61,453 bases of DNA from the NCBI GenBank assembly GCA_003165315.1, contig PLSX01000167.1, positions 1 through 61,453 on the forward strand, written 5' to 3'. The stretch comes from Acidobacteriota bacterium. Its GTDB lineage: Bacteria; Acidobacteriota; Terriglobia; UBA7540. Position 1 is the stretch's first letter. Every line of letters starts with the position of its first letter. The position numbers were made by a program, and so were the translations under genes. The notes under the pieces were generated by a model. It had not been told where the DNA came from. It made no database searches and saw nothing but the letters and a program-made list of their open reading frames with translations. Positions 45,541 to 53,912 of the stretch are shown here, in pieces.

Positions 45541-46317
45541 TCAAAAGAAGCCGATCCCAATCAAGAACTTGGTGATGAAAAAATCGACGACCACGATGAG
45601 GACAGAGGCCACCACCATGGCCTGGGTCGTGGCACGCCCCACGCCCTCTGTCCCGCCGGTCGTATGCAGCCCCTGGTAACAACCCACCAGGGCGATGATA
45701 ACGGCGAAGAAGAAGGGTTTGATAAGCCCCTGGGTAATATCGTGGTAGGTCAACGCCTGATAGGCAGAGGACCAGTACTCTTCCGTGGTCAGGTGAACGG
45801 TGTAATAGCTGACGAAGTAGCCGCCCAGCATGCCACAAAAATCCGCCAGAATCGTCAGAAGGGGAAGTGTCAGCACGGTGGCAAACAACCGCGGGATGAC
45901 AAGTTTGCGGAGGGGGTCAGTGCCGAGCGCCCGCATGGCGTCAACCTGCTCACTCACCACCATGGAGCCGATTTCAGAAGCAATTCCGGAACTGTTGCGG
46001 CCCGCCATCATCAACGCAGTTAGCACGGGCCCAAGTTCAAGAACCAGGCTGAGTGCCACCACTTTGCCCATCAATCCAACTTCGCCAAAATTACTCAGAG
46101 TGCGATAGGACTGCAAGGCAAGGACCCCGCCGGTAAAGAACCCAATCAGCAGGACAATGGGCAGGGAGCCAAACCCAATCACGTCCATCTGCATGAGCAT
46201 GTCGACATAGTAGCGGGGCGGCGTGAACGCATGGCTCAGGGAGTCAACGAGTAAGATGGCGAATTCCTGAACCGCCTGCACCCATCGCTTCAAGGCACCT
46301 GTGATGGTATCGATCAT
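45541..46317 (-). CDS. mlaE: MlaE-type ABC transporter permease
   Basis: 258 residues with five to six membrane segments and the typical MlaE (DUF140) signature ALMMAGRNSSGIASEIGSMV followed by EQVDAMRALGTDPLRKLVIP. With MlaF and MlaD it forms the inner-membrane complex that moves phospholipids to or from the outer membrane. It is first in the order mlaE-mlaF-mlaD. Confidence 0.94.
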   Translation of the reverse strand: MIDTITGALKRWVQAVQEFAILLVDSLSHAFTPPRYYVDMLMQMDVIGFGSLPIVLLIGFFTGGVLALQSYRTLSNFGEVGLMGKVVALSLVLELGPVLTALMMAGRNSSGIASEIGSMVVSEQVDAMRALGTDPLRKLVIPRLFATVLTLPLLTILADFCGMLGGYFVSYYTVHLTTEEYWSSAYQALTYHDITQGLIKPFFFAVIIALVGCYQGLHTTGGTEGVGRATTQAMVVASVLIVVVDFFITKFLIGIGFF

Positions 46318-46475
46318 CGGGATTGGTCAGTCAGCCGTTACAAAGAGAATATGATGACTGAATGGCCACTGTAGCCAGCGGGGTTGGTGAAGTCAAGCGT
46401 GAGAATCCGGCGTTGGGGCGGTGAGAAGATCGAATGAGGTAAAAAGACCGGGCGCCCGATTTCCGGATCATGCGA

Positions 46476-47501
46476 TCACCCGGTCTTCAGTGAGCCCACG
46501 AGGTCGGCAAGATGGAGTCGCTTGCGCTGGCAATAATCACGAATGCCATTCACAATGCGGATGGAGGTTCCGGGGTCATAAAAATTCGCCGTGCCCACCT
46601 GGACGGCGCGCGCGCCTGCGATGATGAATTCAAGAGCGTCTTCGGCGCTGGCAATCCCGCCGATGCCAATGATGGGAATCTTCACGGCACGCGAGGACTG
46701 GTAGACCATGCGCAGCGCCACGGGCTTGATTCCAGGTCCGGAAAGTCCCGCCGTGATGTTGGAAATGCGCGGTGTGCGCGTTTCGATGTCGATGGCCATT
46801 CCGACAAAGGTGTTGACCAGCGAAAGTGCATCCGCCCCGGCGCCTTCCGCAATGCGGGCAAAAAGCGTAATATCCGTGACATTGGGCGAAAGTTTGACGA
46901 ACAGCGGATAGCGGGCTGCCTTTTTGGACGCGGCAACAACCTCCTCCGTCAGGCGCGGGTCGCTGCCGTACACAATGCCGCCACAGTGAGTGTTGGGACA
47001 GGAGATATTCAACTCATAGGCTGCGATGCCTTCACCCTCGTTCAGCATTTCAATGCATCGCACGTAATCTTCCGTGGAGTAGGCGAACACATTCACCACG
47101 ATGCGCGCTTTAAGGGTGCGCAGGAAGGGCAGCTTCTCCCCCAGGAATCGCTTGGCCCCGACGTTCTGAAGCCCAATGGCATTCAGCATCCCCGAATCCG
47201 TTTCATAGATGCGAGGCGGAGGATTGCCCTCCATCGGTTCCGGGGAAATCCCTTTCACACAAATTGCGCCAAGCTGGTTAAGGTTGATGAGGTGGGAGAA
47301 TTCCTTCCCGTAGCCAAATGTCCCGCTGGCCGTCCACACAGGGTTTGGGAATTGGACACCGGCAATTTCGATCTCCATCTGCGGCTTGAAAGTCTCCGCA
47401 GGAGAGTTCTTTACTGGCTCCGACGCTGGAGCGATCCCGTCGGTGATACCTGTATTGGTTGGATTAAGCAGCGGATCTTCCAATTGGGTTTTCTTCGTCA
47501 T
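46476..47501 (-). CDS. pyrD: dihydroorotate dehydrogenase, catalytic subunit (class 1B)
   Basis: 341 residues from ATG 47501 (a GTG at 47513 is possible). The first ~45 residues are an extra tail (EDPLLNPTNTGITDGIAPAS) not usual in the family. The catalytic core begins MEIEIAGVQFPNPVWTASGT. NISCPNTHCGG holds the catalytic Cys; LFVKLSPNVTDI and IGIGGIASAEDALEFIIAGA bind FMN. Because the electron-transfer subunit PyrK lies directly upstream, it is the NAD-dependent class 1B enzyme. It oxidises dihydroorotate to orotate in pyrimidine synthesis. Confidence 0.94.
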   Translation of the reverse strand: MTKKTQLEDPLLNPTNTGITDGIAPASEPVKNSPAETFKPQMEIEIAGVQFPNPVWTASGTFGYGKEFSHLINLNQLGAICVKGISPEPMEGNPPPRIYETDSGMLNAIGLQNVGAKRFLGEKLPFLRTLKARIVVNVFAYSTEDYVRCIEMLNEGEGIAAYELNISCPNTHCGGIVYGSDPRLTEEVVAASKKAARYPLFVKLSPNVTDITLFARIAEGAGADALSLVNTFVGMAIDIETRTPRISNITAGLSGPGIKPVALRMVYQSSRAVKIPIIGIGGIASAEDALEFIIAGARAVQVGTANFYDPGTSIRIVNGIRDYCQRKRLHLADLVGSLKTG

Positions 47502-47552
47502 TGCACTTGCCACGGCTCCACGCTTTCGGTTCTCTCTGCGCGCTGCGGACGC

Positions 47553-48428
47553 CTATTCCTTAATGCCAAGCTTCTTTTCGGTTTCCCAAACGATTTTATC
47601 TGACCAAAACACCGGGCCCTCCGTGCAAACGCGCTGGTAGGCATCGTGGCCCGTTCCTTGAACGCGAATCGAACAGCCCAGGCAAACACCCACACCGCAC
47701 CCCATGCGATTTTCCATGGAGACCAGGCAGGGATGACGAAATCGTTTGGCCAGTTCCACCGTGGCGCGCAACATCGCCCCCGGGCCGCACGCCATGAGCA
47801 AAAACTTCTTATCGGAGTGCTTGGTAAGATAATCCTCCAACGGCCGCGTCACATAACCGCGATATCCCACAGAGCCATTTTCCGTTGCCAGAAGCATTCC
47901 CCTTACGAGCGGCTTGAACTCGCTCAAACCCACCAGATCGTCTTTTGTGCGCCCTCCAAAGAAGAGCCTTTGCCGGAACCCCGCATCAGCCAACTGTTTG
48001 GCCGGAAGCATGAGGGCTGCGATACCGATCCCCCCCGCCACCTGCAAAATCTCGTCGGAGGCATGCGCCCGCGGCAAATATTCCTCCTCAAAAAAACCGT
48101 GGCCGAGGGGCGCCAGCAGGCCCACCTTGTCTCCTGGCTTGAGATCCGCCATTAAGCGCGTTCCTCGACCCACGATTTTATAAAGAAGTTGGAGGATTCG
48201 CGCGGCAGCAACTTTATTGGGGGAACCTGACTTTGCACCGGCTGCCGTCTTGACATCAAAGATGCTCATAGGCCGGCGCAGCAGCACGTCAGACCGCCCG
48301 AGAATCCGCACCATGGCGAACTGCCCGGGACGCACACCGGGCGCCTGCCGAGGAGCATCCAAACTCAAAAGGAAATGGCCACCGGTGAGGGACCGATTCT
48401 CGATAACAGGAACAGTTTCATCAAGCAT
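47553..48428 (-). CDS. pyrK: dihydroorotate dehydrogenase electron-transfer subunit
   Basis: 291 residues. An FAD-binding barrel (RPGQFAMVRI, LLRRPMSIFD), a NAD-binding part (VAGGIGIAALMLPAKQL, LLMACGPGAMLRA) and the C-terminal [2Fe-2S] motif ENRMGCGVGVCLGCSI...RVCTEGPVF, all typical of PyrK. It passes electrons from PyrD to NAD+. It precedes pyrD by about 40-50 nt, in the usual operon order. Confidence 0.95.
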   Translation of the reverse strand: MLDETVPVIENRSLTGGHFLLSLDAPRQAPGVRPGQFAMVRILGRSDVLLRRPMSIFDVKTAAGAKSGSPNKVAAARILQLLYKIVGRGTRLMADLKPGDKVGLLAPLGHGFFEEEYLPRAHASDEILQVAGGIGIAALMLPAKQLADAGFRQRLFFGGRTKDDLVGLSEFKPLVRGMLLATENGSVGYRGYVTRPLEDYLTKHSDKKFLLMACGPGAMLRATVELAKRFRHPCLVSMENRMGCGVGVCLGCSIRVQGTGHDAYQRVCTEGPVFWSDKIVWETEKKLGIKE

Positions 48429-48451
48429 CTACACTATGGTAGCACAGGAAG

Positions 48452-48563
48452 AAGGTGTCAGGTGCCTCGAAGCAGAGAAGCTCGAAATCCGAAAGTAGAA
48501 ACTCGCGAAGGCCGCCGCGAATCTCGAGTTCCAAGCCTGCTGACACTAAGGTACCTGACCCCT
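48452..48563. repeat. spacer with inverted gtgtcaggtgcct words
   Basis: GTGTCAGGTGCCT at the left and AGGTACCTGACCC at the right are an imperfect inverted pair enclosing words such as ctcgaaatccgaaagtagaa and cgcgaatctcgagttcc. Similar words (GGGGACAGTGCCGAATTGGG) recur near 49358. Confidence 0.5.
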
Positions 48564-48564
48564 G

Positions 48565-49242
48565 CTACAGGTGGTTCATGATCCAGCGCCGGATGTGCGG
48601 CAAGGATTGGCGGGGAAATTTGTGGGTGGAATTGTAAAAGCGGAAGTCGACGGTGGCGGCGCGCTGTGCCAACTGCCGGCGGAACTCCAGATTCTTCTCC
48701 TGCGAGTACCATTCATCCTGCCGGGCAGCGATATGCAAGACGTCGGTAGATGCGGGCCGGTAGTGAGGGTTGTCGTTCCAATCGCCGGGAACACCACCGC
48801 AAACGGCGACGGCCCCCCGAATGGCCTTGGGATGGGTAAAAACGTAACGATAGTTGGCAGCGCATGCCTGGGAAAAGGCCAGAAGGAAAACGCGTTGCCC
48901 GTCAGCGTGGTACTTCCGCACCGCAACCGAAATAATTGTTTCCAAATCGCGGTGGTGGAGATTGATGGAATCTTCCATTTTGTAGGTAGTGCCCCAGCCA
49001 AAGACCACACGAAGGCCTTTGGGATTCTTGACGAGACGCCGAAAGAACTGGAAGGGCCCTTGCAGAGAGACCACCACCATTTTGTCATTCGCGATGTGTT
49101 TGGCCACGCGCATCATGGAGTCCTTATCCCCTTCGTAACCATGCAGGGCTACCAGTAACGGCCACTTTTTGCGCCGGGAGTGGCGGTGCGGCAACTCAAC
49201 CTCGTAATAACGTTGAATGGAGCTGCGAAAGGATTTTTCCAT
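48565..49242 (-). CDS. phospholipase/carboxylesterase-like alpha/beta hydrolase
   Basis: 225 residues from ATG 49242 (MEKSFRSSIQRYYEVELPHR). The oxyanion region LLVALHGYEGDKDSMMR, the nucleophile elbow FLLAFSQACAANYRY (AFSQA instead of the usual GFSQG), the acid region ARQDEWYSQEKN and the His in YNSTHKFPRQ fit the phospholipase/carboxylesterase family. The weak elbow (Ala for both Gly) is unusual but keeps small residues. Substrate unknown. The gene is read toward pyrK-pyrD on the same strand. Confidence 0.82.
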   Translation of the reverse strand: MEKSFRSSIQRYYEVELPHRHSRRKKWPLLVALHGYEGDKDSMMRVAKHIANDKMVVVSLQGPFQFFRRLVKNPKGLRVVFGWGTTYKMEDSINLHHRDLETIISVAVRKYHADGQRVFLLAFSQACAANYRYVFTHPKAIRGAVAVCGGVPGDWNDNPHYRPASTDVLHIAARQDEWYSQEKNLEFRRQLAQRAATVDFRFYNSTHKFPRQSLPHIRRWIMNHL

Positions 49243-49482
49243 AGGTTTCACACGAATACGCGTCCCTCCTATCGATCGATGATAGCAGATCGTGCAGGCC
49301 AAAAATCCATCCTGAATCCCGGATACTTAATTACCCTCCTGACAGTCATCCAAGCATGGGGACAGTGCCGAATTGGGGACAAAGGGAAAAAGCCGGCGTC
49401 TTGCCTTCCGGCCTGCGCCGCCCCGGCCAGCCAACTGAAGTTTGCCGGAGATGTGCCGATGGAATAGCCGGAGGGCATCTTC

Positions 49483-50580
49483 GTGAAAGTGCTGTGCCTG
49501 GTAGGCAGATGGCTTATTGGTTTGTGTCTGATAGTCTCTTTACCTGGAATGGTATGCGCGGGATCTGACAAGCGTTCGCTACCGGTTGGCGCTTGTGGCA
49601 GTCCCCAAACCATGCTGGAGGCAACGCGCATGGGCCAGGCTATGGTCCAACAGGTTTTTGCCCGGGGTATGCCCTGGGGTGATAATGCACTGAATGAGTA
49701 CGTTAACCGATTAGGTCAGAATCTGGCGCGAAGCAGTGGAAGCCAACAGGTCTTCTCCTTTTACGTTCTCTACAACCCACAGATCAATGCGCAATCGTTT
49801 CCGGGCGGATACATCGTGATCAATTCCGGAGTGATCAGCCTGGCGGGAAGTGAAGCGGAGCTTGCATCCGTCTTGTCGCATGAAATCGCCCACGAAAACT
49901 CCTGCGATTGGCGGACGGGGCCCTCGAAGGGCAATCTTTTCGAGTTAATCGCAATAGTGCCCGTGGTGGTTTTCGGGGGACCTGCGGGAATTGCCATTGC
50001 TGCGGGAAGTGGCTGGGCAGGAACGCTAGCGCGCGCCAAGTCCAACCGCTCGGCGGAGGAGCGGGCAGACGGCCTTGCGGCCCAATACCTGGCGCGCGCC
50101 GGCTACGACCCGCACGCAGCGGCACAATTCTTCCAGCGGCTCCAGGCAGAACAGGAACGCACGGGCGGAGAAACTGGCGGCTTGCTGGCCAGCCATCCGC
50201 GCACGATTGACCGGGAAAAGAACCTGGAGAAAATCATTCCCAATCTCCCCCCCCTGAATTCGCCGTGCACGACGATGCGGAGTTTATCCGTCAGCGGCAA
50301 TCTGTTCGCGACTACGATGAGATGTACTCCCGCCTCGTGGGGGTACATGTGCCCGGCCAGGACGATCCTCATCCCGAGCTTTTGCACCGGCCACCCCCAG
50401 CGGCAGTTGGCAGTGGGCAGTAGCCGAAAGGCAGAACCCACTGGAGCGTCGACGCAATTCTTAGGTCTGCGCTGTCCTCCCACCCACATTAGCGCGCGGG
50501 CCGCTCCCGGAAGGCCCCAGCGATTTGGAGTTTTCACGAGCCTCGCCTACAATAGCTTGCTTCCGGGTGTTCCATGTTAG
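49483..50580 (+). CDS. M48-family metalloprotease with a frameshifted 3' end
   Basis: Signal peptide (GRWLIGLCLIVSLPGMVCAG), then a BepA/LoiP-like M48 domain: NPQINAQSFPGGYIVINSGV, zinc motif SHEIAHENSCDW and the third ligand helix NRSAEERADGLAAQYLARAG. The protease core is intact. After IIPNLPP the gene runs through a run of eight C residues (50247-50254). In the frame as read, the tail (about 110 residues) is Cys/Pro/Ser-rich and family-unlike. One base of shift gives EFAVHDDAEFIRQRQSVRDY then DEMYSRLVG and a stop at 50421-50423, which fits the usual M48 end. The original gene therefore probably ended at 50423; slippage or sequencing error at the C8 tract is likely. Confidence 0.85.
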   Translation: MKVLCLVGRWLIGLCLIVSLPGMVCAGSDKRSLPVGACGSPQTMLEATRMGQAMVQQVFARGMPWGDNALNEYVNRLGQNLARSSGSQQVFSFYVLYNPQINAQSFPGGYIVINSGVISLAGSEAELASVLSHEIAHENSCDWRTGPSKGNLFELIAIVPVVVFGGPAGIAIAAGSGWAGTLARAKSNRSAEERADGLAAQYLARAGYDPHAAAQFFQRLQAEQERTGGETGGLLASHPRTIDREKNLEKIIPNLPPLNSPCTTMRSLSVSGNLFATTMRCTPASWGYMCPARTILIPSFCTGHPQRQLAVGSSRKAEPTGASTQFLGLRCPPTHISARAAPGRPQRFGVFTSLAYNSLLPGVPC

Positions 50581-51953
50581 CCTTGCTGAAAGCCTCTTTG
50601 ATTACCGGCCTGGTGGCGCTAAATGCTTGTTTTGTCGCCACTGAATACGCCTTGCTCAGCGTCCGCCGCACGCGACTGGAGCAACTTTCCAATGAAGGCA
50701 ACTCCCAGGCGAAACTGGTCCTTACACTGCTCTCCGATATGGTGGCACTGTTTTCGGGGACGCAACTGGGCATCACTGTCATCAGTCTGTTGATGGGCTG
50801 GATGGGCGAAGCCATTATGGCCGACGCCATTGAGCATTCGCTGGAAGGCTATCTGGGCCATTTCGCGCGCGCCGCCGTGGCTCATTCCGTCTCCGTAGGT
50901 CTCGCATTCCTCCTAATCACTGTCATGTTGATGGTGTTGGGTGAACTCGTCCCCAAAGCCATGGCCTACGATAACGCAGAGAGGTTTGCCTTGAGTGTGG
51001 CGCGGCCCATGTTTCTCTTTCTCCGTTTAAGCCGCTATCCGGTCCGCCTGCTCGATGACCTGGCCAACGGAGTACTTCGCTCTCTACACCATCCTCCGGG
51101 CCGTGGTATTGGGCAGGCGCATACGGCTGAGGAAGTGAAACTGATCGTATCGGGAATTCGCAAGCGCGGGTTGCTGGACGAAGAACAAGAGGAGATGATT
51201 CACAGCGTTTTCGATCTGGACCGCGTCCGGGTTCGCGAAATCATGGTGGCGTGGAACCGCATCACCTGTCTGCCGGTAACCACGAATTTGACCCTGCTGC
51301 TTGACCGCGTGGTAAAAGATCAGCACTCCCGCATACCGATTTATGACAGCCTGCCTGACCAGATTGTGGGAGTCCTCTACACCAAAGATCTACTTTCGGT
51401 GCTGGCGGAAAGGGCGCGGGCGGCAACCCCAACCGATGCGGGCTTCGACCTGCGCACGATCCTGCACCAACCGATGATTGTTCCCGAGGGAATGTCATTA
51501 ACCCAGATGCTAAAGGAGGCACGCCGTCGGCATTCACAAATGGCCCTGGTGGTGGATGAGTTCGGCACCTTTGTTGGACTGGTAACCATTGAGGACGTGC
51601 TGGAACAAATTGTAGGCGAAATTCAGGACGAGTATGACCGTGAAGAATCGGCCGTCCGCAAAGTGGGGGAGAACGTCCTGGTGGTAGACGCCTCGATTAG
51701 CCTGCGCGATCTAGCCAGTGAACGCGACATTGTCCTGCCGCGCGGGGCAGGTTACGAAACGCTGGCGGGATTTGTTCTGGCCCGGCTGGGATTTATTCCC
51801 CAGGGTGGCGAGAGCTTCATCTATGAATTCCGCCGTTACACGGTTATGGAAGTGGAGGGCCGCCGAGTCTCCAAAATCCGCATTGAGACACTTCCGCAGG
51901 AGATCAAGGAGTCAGAAGCGAGAAGCCCTCAGTCGGGAGGTACACGGCCCTAA
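50574..51953 (+). CDS. CNNM/CorC-type membrane protein with CBS domains
   Basis: 459 residues. The N-terminal CNNM transmembrane domain (about 1-180; NACFVATEYALLSVRRTRLE, LMVLGELVPKAMAYDNAERF) is followed by two CBS repeats (about 200-330; REIMVAWNRITCLPVTTNLT, LALVVDEFGTFVGLVTIEDV) and a CorC_HlyC domain (about 345-440). Related proteins export or regulate Mg2+/Co2+. The start at 50574 overlaps the tail of the M48 frame only if the frameshift is ignored. The C-terminal ~12 residues are a translated spacer word. Confidence 0.92.
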   Translation: MLALLKASLITGLVALNACFVATEYALLSVRRTRLEQLSNEGNSQAKLVLTLLSDMVALFSGTQLGITVISLLMGWMGEAIMADAIEHSLEGYLGHFARAAVAHSVSVGLAFLLITVMLMVLGELVPKAMAYDNAERFALSVARPMFLFLRLSRYPVRLLDDLANGVLRSLHHPPGRGIGQAHTAEEVKLIVSGIRKRGLLDEEQEEMIHSVFDLDRVRVREIMVAWNRITCLPVTTNLTLLLDRVVKDQHSRIPIYDSLPDQIVGVLYTKDLLSVLAERARAATPTDAGFDLRTILHQPMIVPEGMSLTQMLKEARRRHSQMALVVDEFGTFVGLVTIEDVLEQIVGEIQDEYDREESAVRKVGENVLVVDASISLRDLASERDIVLPRGAGYETLAGFVLARLGFIPQGGESFIYEFRRYTVMEVEGRRVSKIRIETLPQEIKESEARSPQSGGTRP

Positions 51954-52807
51954 ATCGGATCCTGACTTCCGGATCCAGACTCCGTGCTCCCTAATATCAC
52001 TCCCACTTCCGCCCCCCGATTTACATTCAATGCCTTCGCAGCAGATCCCCGGTTGGTGCAAATTTCGAGATAGCTGGAACTGCCCACGATGGCAAACAAC
52101 TCTGACGGTTTCCCCATTGAATAGGCAAGGTTCAGGCGGGTAATCTCCTGCTGATTGATAATAATTTTGAAGGGAGGCGGGTTCTCGGCAAACAGTTGTG
52201 GAAGATCTTCCGGCCGCAGATTGGTGAGGATGTTCCCGAACTTGTCGACCTTCAGGACCACACCTTTAATAAGGCTCTCATTGACCTGCTTGGGCTTGGG
52301 TGAGGTGAACTTGATGAAATCCGTAATGGGATCGCCGAATTTATCGACTTCCACGGATTTGCTCAGCCAGCCCACCACGGGAGCAAAAATATCACGCCCC
52401 TGAAATGTGGCACTGACCGGATTGAGGAAGTAATGGTCGGCGGTGATGTGACGAACTTCCACGTTCTCTTCACGTTCATAGATCAGGGAAAGCACACCGT
52501 TATCAGGAGCCACAAATTTATGAGCCAAACTGCGGGCCAGCAGCGGCCGGCGCGTTGTTCCCACTCCCGGGTCGACAACCACCAGGTGGATCGTATCAGA
52601 GGGAAAGAAGCGATAGCTTTGAGCCAGGGCAAAAGCCGCGTCGAAAATATCGTAGGAGGCGACTTTATGGGTGATGTCTACGATATCCACGTCAGGGTTA
52701 ATGCTGTAAATGACGCCTTTCATCGTGCCCACAAAGTGATCTTGGGTGTCAAAATCGGTAATCAAAGTAATGATGGGCTTGCGAGGCAATTTATTCTCCT
52801 GTTCCAT
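51950..52807 (-). CDS. SAM hydroxide adenosyltransferase (DUF62)
   Basis: 285 residues. Signature regions ITLITDFDTQDHFVGTMKGV, HLVVVDPGVGTTRRPLLARS, FVAPDNGVLSLIYE and the C-terminal half match the DUF62/duf-62 enzymes that hydrolyse S-adenosylmethionine to adenosine and methionine with activated hydroxide. The gene overlaps the convergent CNNM/CBS gene by 4 nt. The last ~10 residues (STESGSGSQDPI) lie in a spacer word tract (ggatcctgacttccggatcc). Confidence 0.92.
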   Translation of the reverse strand: MEQENKLPRKPIITLITDFDTQDHFVGTMKGVIYSINPDVDIVDITHKVASYDIFDAAFALAQSYRFFPSDTIHLVVVDPGVGTTRRPLLARSLAHKFVAPDNGVLSLIYEREENVEVRHITADHYFLNPVSATFQGRDIFAPVVGWLSKSVEVDKFGDPITDFIKFTSPKPKQVNESLIKGVVLKVDKFGNILTNLRPEDLPQLFAENPPPFKIIINQQEITRLNLAYSMGKPSELFAIVGSSSYLEICTNRGSAAKALNVNRGAEVGVILGSTESGSGSQDPI

Positions 52808-52898
52808 TGCGCCAGCCAGAGCGCAAACAAGCCAAAGTTAGGGAAACCGGCGGAGTTTTGTCAAGGATGCACGTGAGCCGCTTGCGGCCCCGCGAATT

Positions 52899-53732
52899 TC
52901 ACATAACCCGCTGGATGCGGGCGAGACGCGTGAAGTCGCATTTGGGGTCCAATTCCAGCGTGCGCAACCAGGCGTGAATGGCATTACCGATCTCCCCCAG
53001 TTCGAGGAAGCTGAACCCGAGTGCCTGATGGACGAAGGCATCGGCGACGCGATAACCCAAGGCTTCTTCATAAGCCGCCTGGGCGCCCACCCAATTCTTA
53101 AAGTGTATACACTGGTAACCACGTTCACAGGCAGCCGCCCAGGGCTGGAGCTCGGGCGTGATCTCCAGGGCAAGCGGGTATTCCTGCTGTAAAGCCAGCA
53201 GGCGGTGCGCAGCTTCCGGCAGGGCATCGCGCGCTGGAGAACTCTCAAAGATGGCGGCGGACTGAACCAATTCGCGAAGGGCGCGGTTCAAGTCATCCTT
53301 GGACGGATTCTGGGAGTAGAGCAGGGCCAAGCCTGTGCGGTAATGCTCGCGGCTCTCCAGCAGCGACTCCACCTTCATCAGAAATTCTTCCGCCTTGGCA
53401 TGGTGCGGGTCAATCTCCAGGGCGCGGCGATAGCAACCCGCGGCCCGGTCCAACTGGCCCGTGCTACCACATGCATTGCCGAGCAGGTAATGCGTATTGG
53501 CATTCATCGGTCCGGCCGTCACGGCCCGGGAAAGAGCTTCCAAAGCGTCTGAAGGCCGCTGGGTTTCGAGGTAGCACACGCCAAGTTGGCTCCAGGCAGA
53601 GGCGTTCTCCGAATCTTCCAACACCAACTCTTCCAACAAGCTGATAGCCGTTGGAAAATCCGCATTCCCTACGGCGTCCAGGGCGTGCGCGAGACGATCT
53701 TCAGGTTCACTTTGGGTCACAGATTTTTCCAT
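52899..53732 (-). CDS. TPR-repeat protein
   Basis: 277 residues without signal peptide. Tetratricopeptide motifs are clear at about 50-150 (ASAWSQLGVCYLETQRPSDA, NTHYLLGNACGSTGQLDRAA, GCYRRALEIDPHHAKAEEFL), with a partner-like pair near the C-terminus (GAQAAYEEALGYRVADAFVH, QALGFSFLELGEIGNAIHAW). TPRs mediate protein contacts; the partner is unknown. It has no obvious operon link. Confidence 0.85.
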   Translation of the reverse strand: MEKSVTQSEPEDRLAHALDAVGNADFPTAISLLEELVLEDSENASAWSQLGVCYLETQRPSDALEALSRAVTAGPMNANTHYLLGNACGSTGQLDRAAGCYRRALEIDPHHAKAEEFLMKVESLLESREHYRTGLALLYSQNPSKDDLNRALRELVQSAAIFESSPARDALPEAAHRLLALQQEYPLALEITPELQPWAAACERGYQCIHFKNWVGAQAAYEEALGYRVADAFVHQALGFSFLELGEIGNAIHAWLRTLELDPKCDFTRLARIQRVM

Positions 53733-53734
53733 TC

Positions 53735-53905
53735 ATCGGGCAATTCAAAAATCGAAACTGGAAAATCGAAATTCGAATATCGGAATCGCATATCGTTTGC
53801 GAGTTTCGAGCTTGCTCTCTCCTGCTCGAAACACAGTATCGAAATTTGAAACCAGAGGTTTGACGCGAATTTCGATTTTCCAGCTTCGATTTTCGTCATC
53901 TCACC
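53735..53905. repeat. 170-bp AT-rich oligonucleotide-like spacer tract
   Basis: The spacer between the TPR gene and the aldo/keto reductase is built from words such as aaaatcgaaattcgaatat, gcgagtttcgagcttgctct and gcgaatttcgattttccagc. The same words occur at 8322, 35738 and 55055-55130. Short frames on both strands are translations of the tract and are not called. Confidence 0.75.
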
Positions 53906-53912
53906 CACCCCG

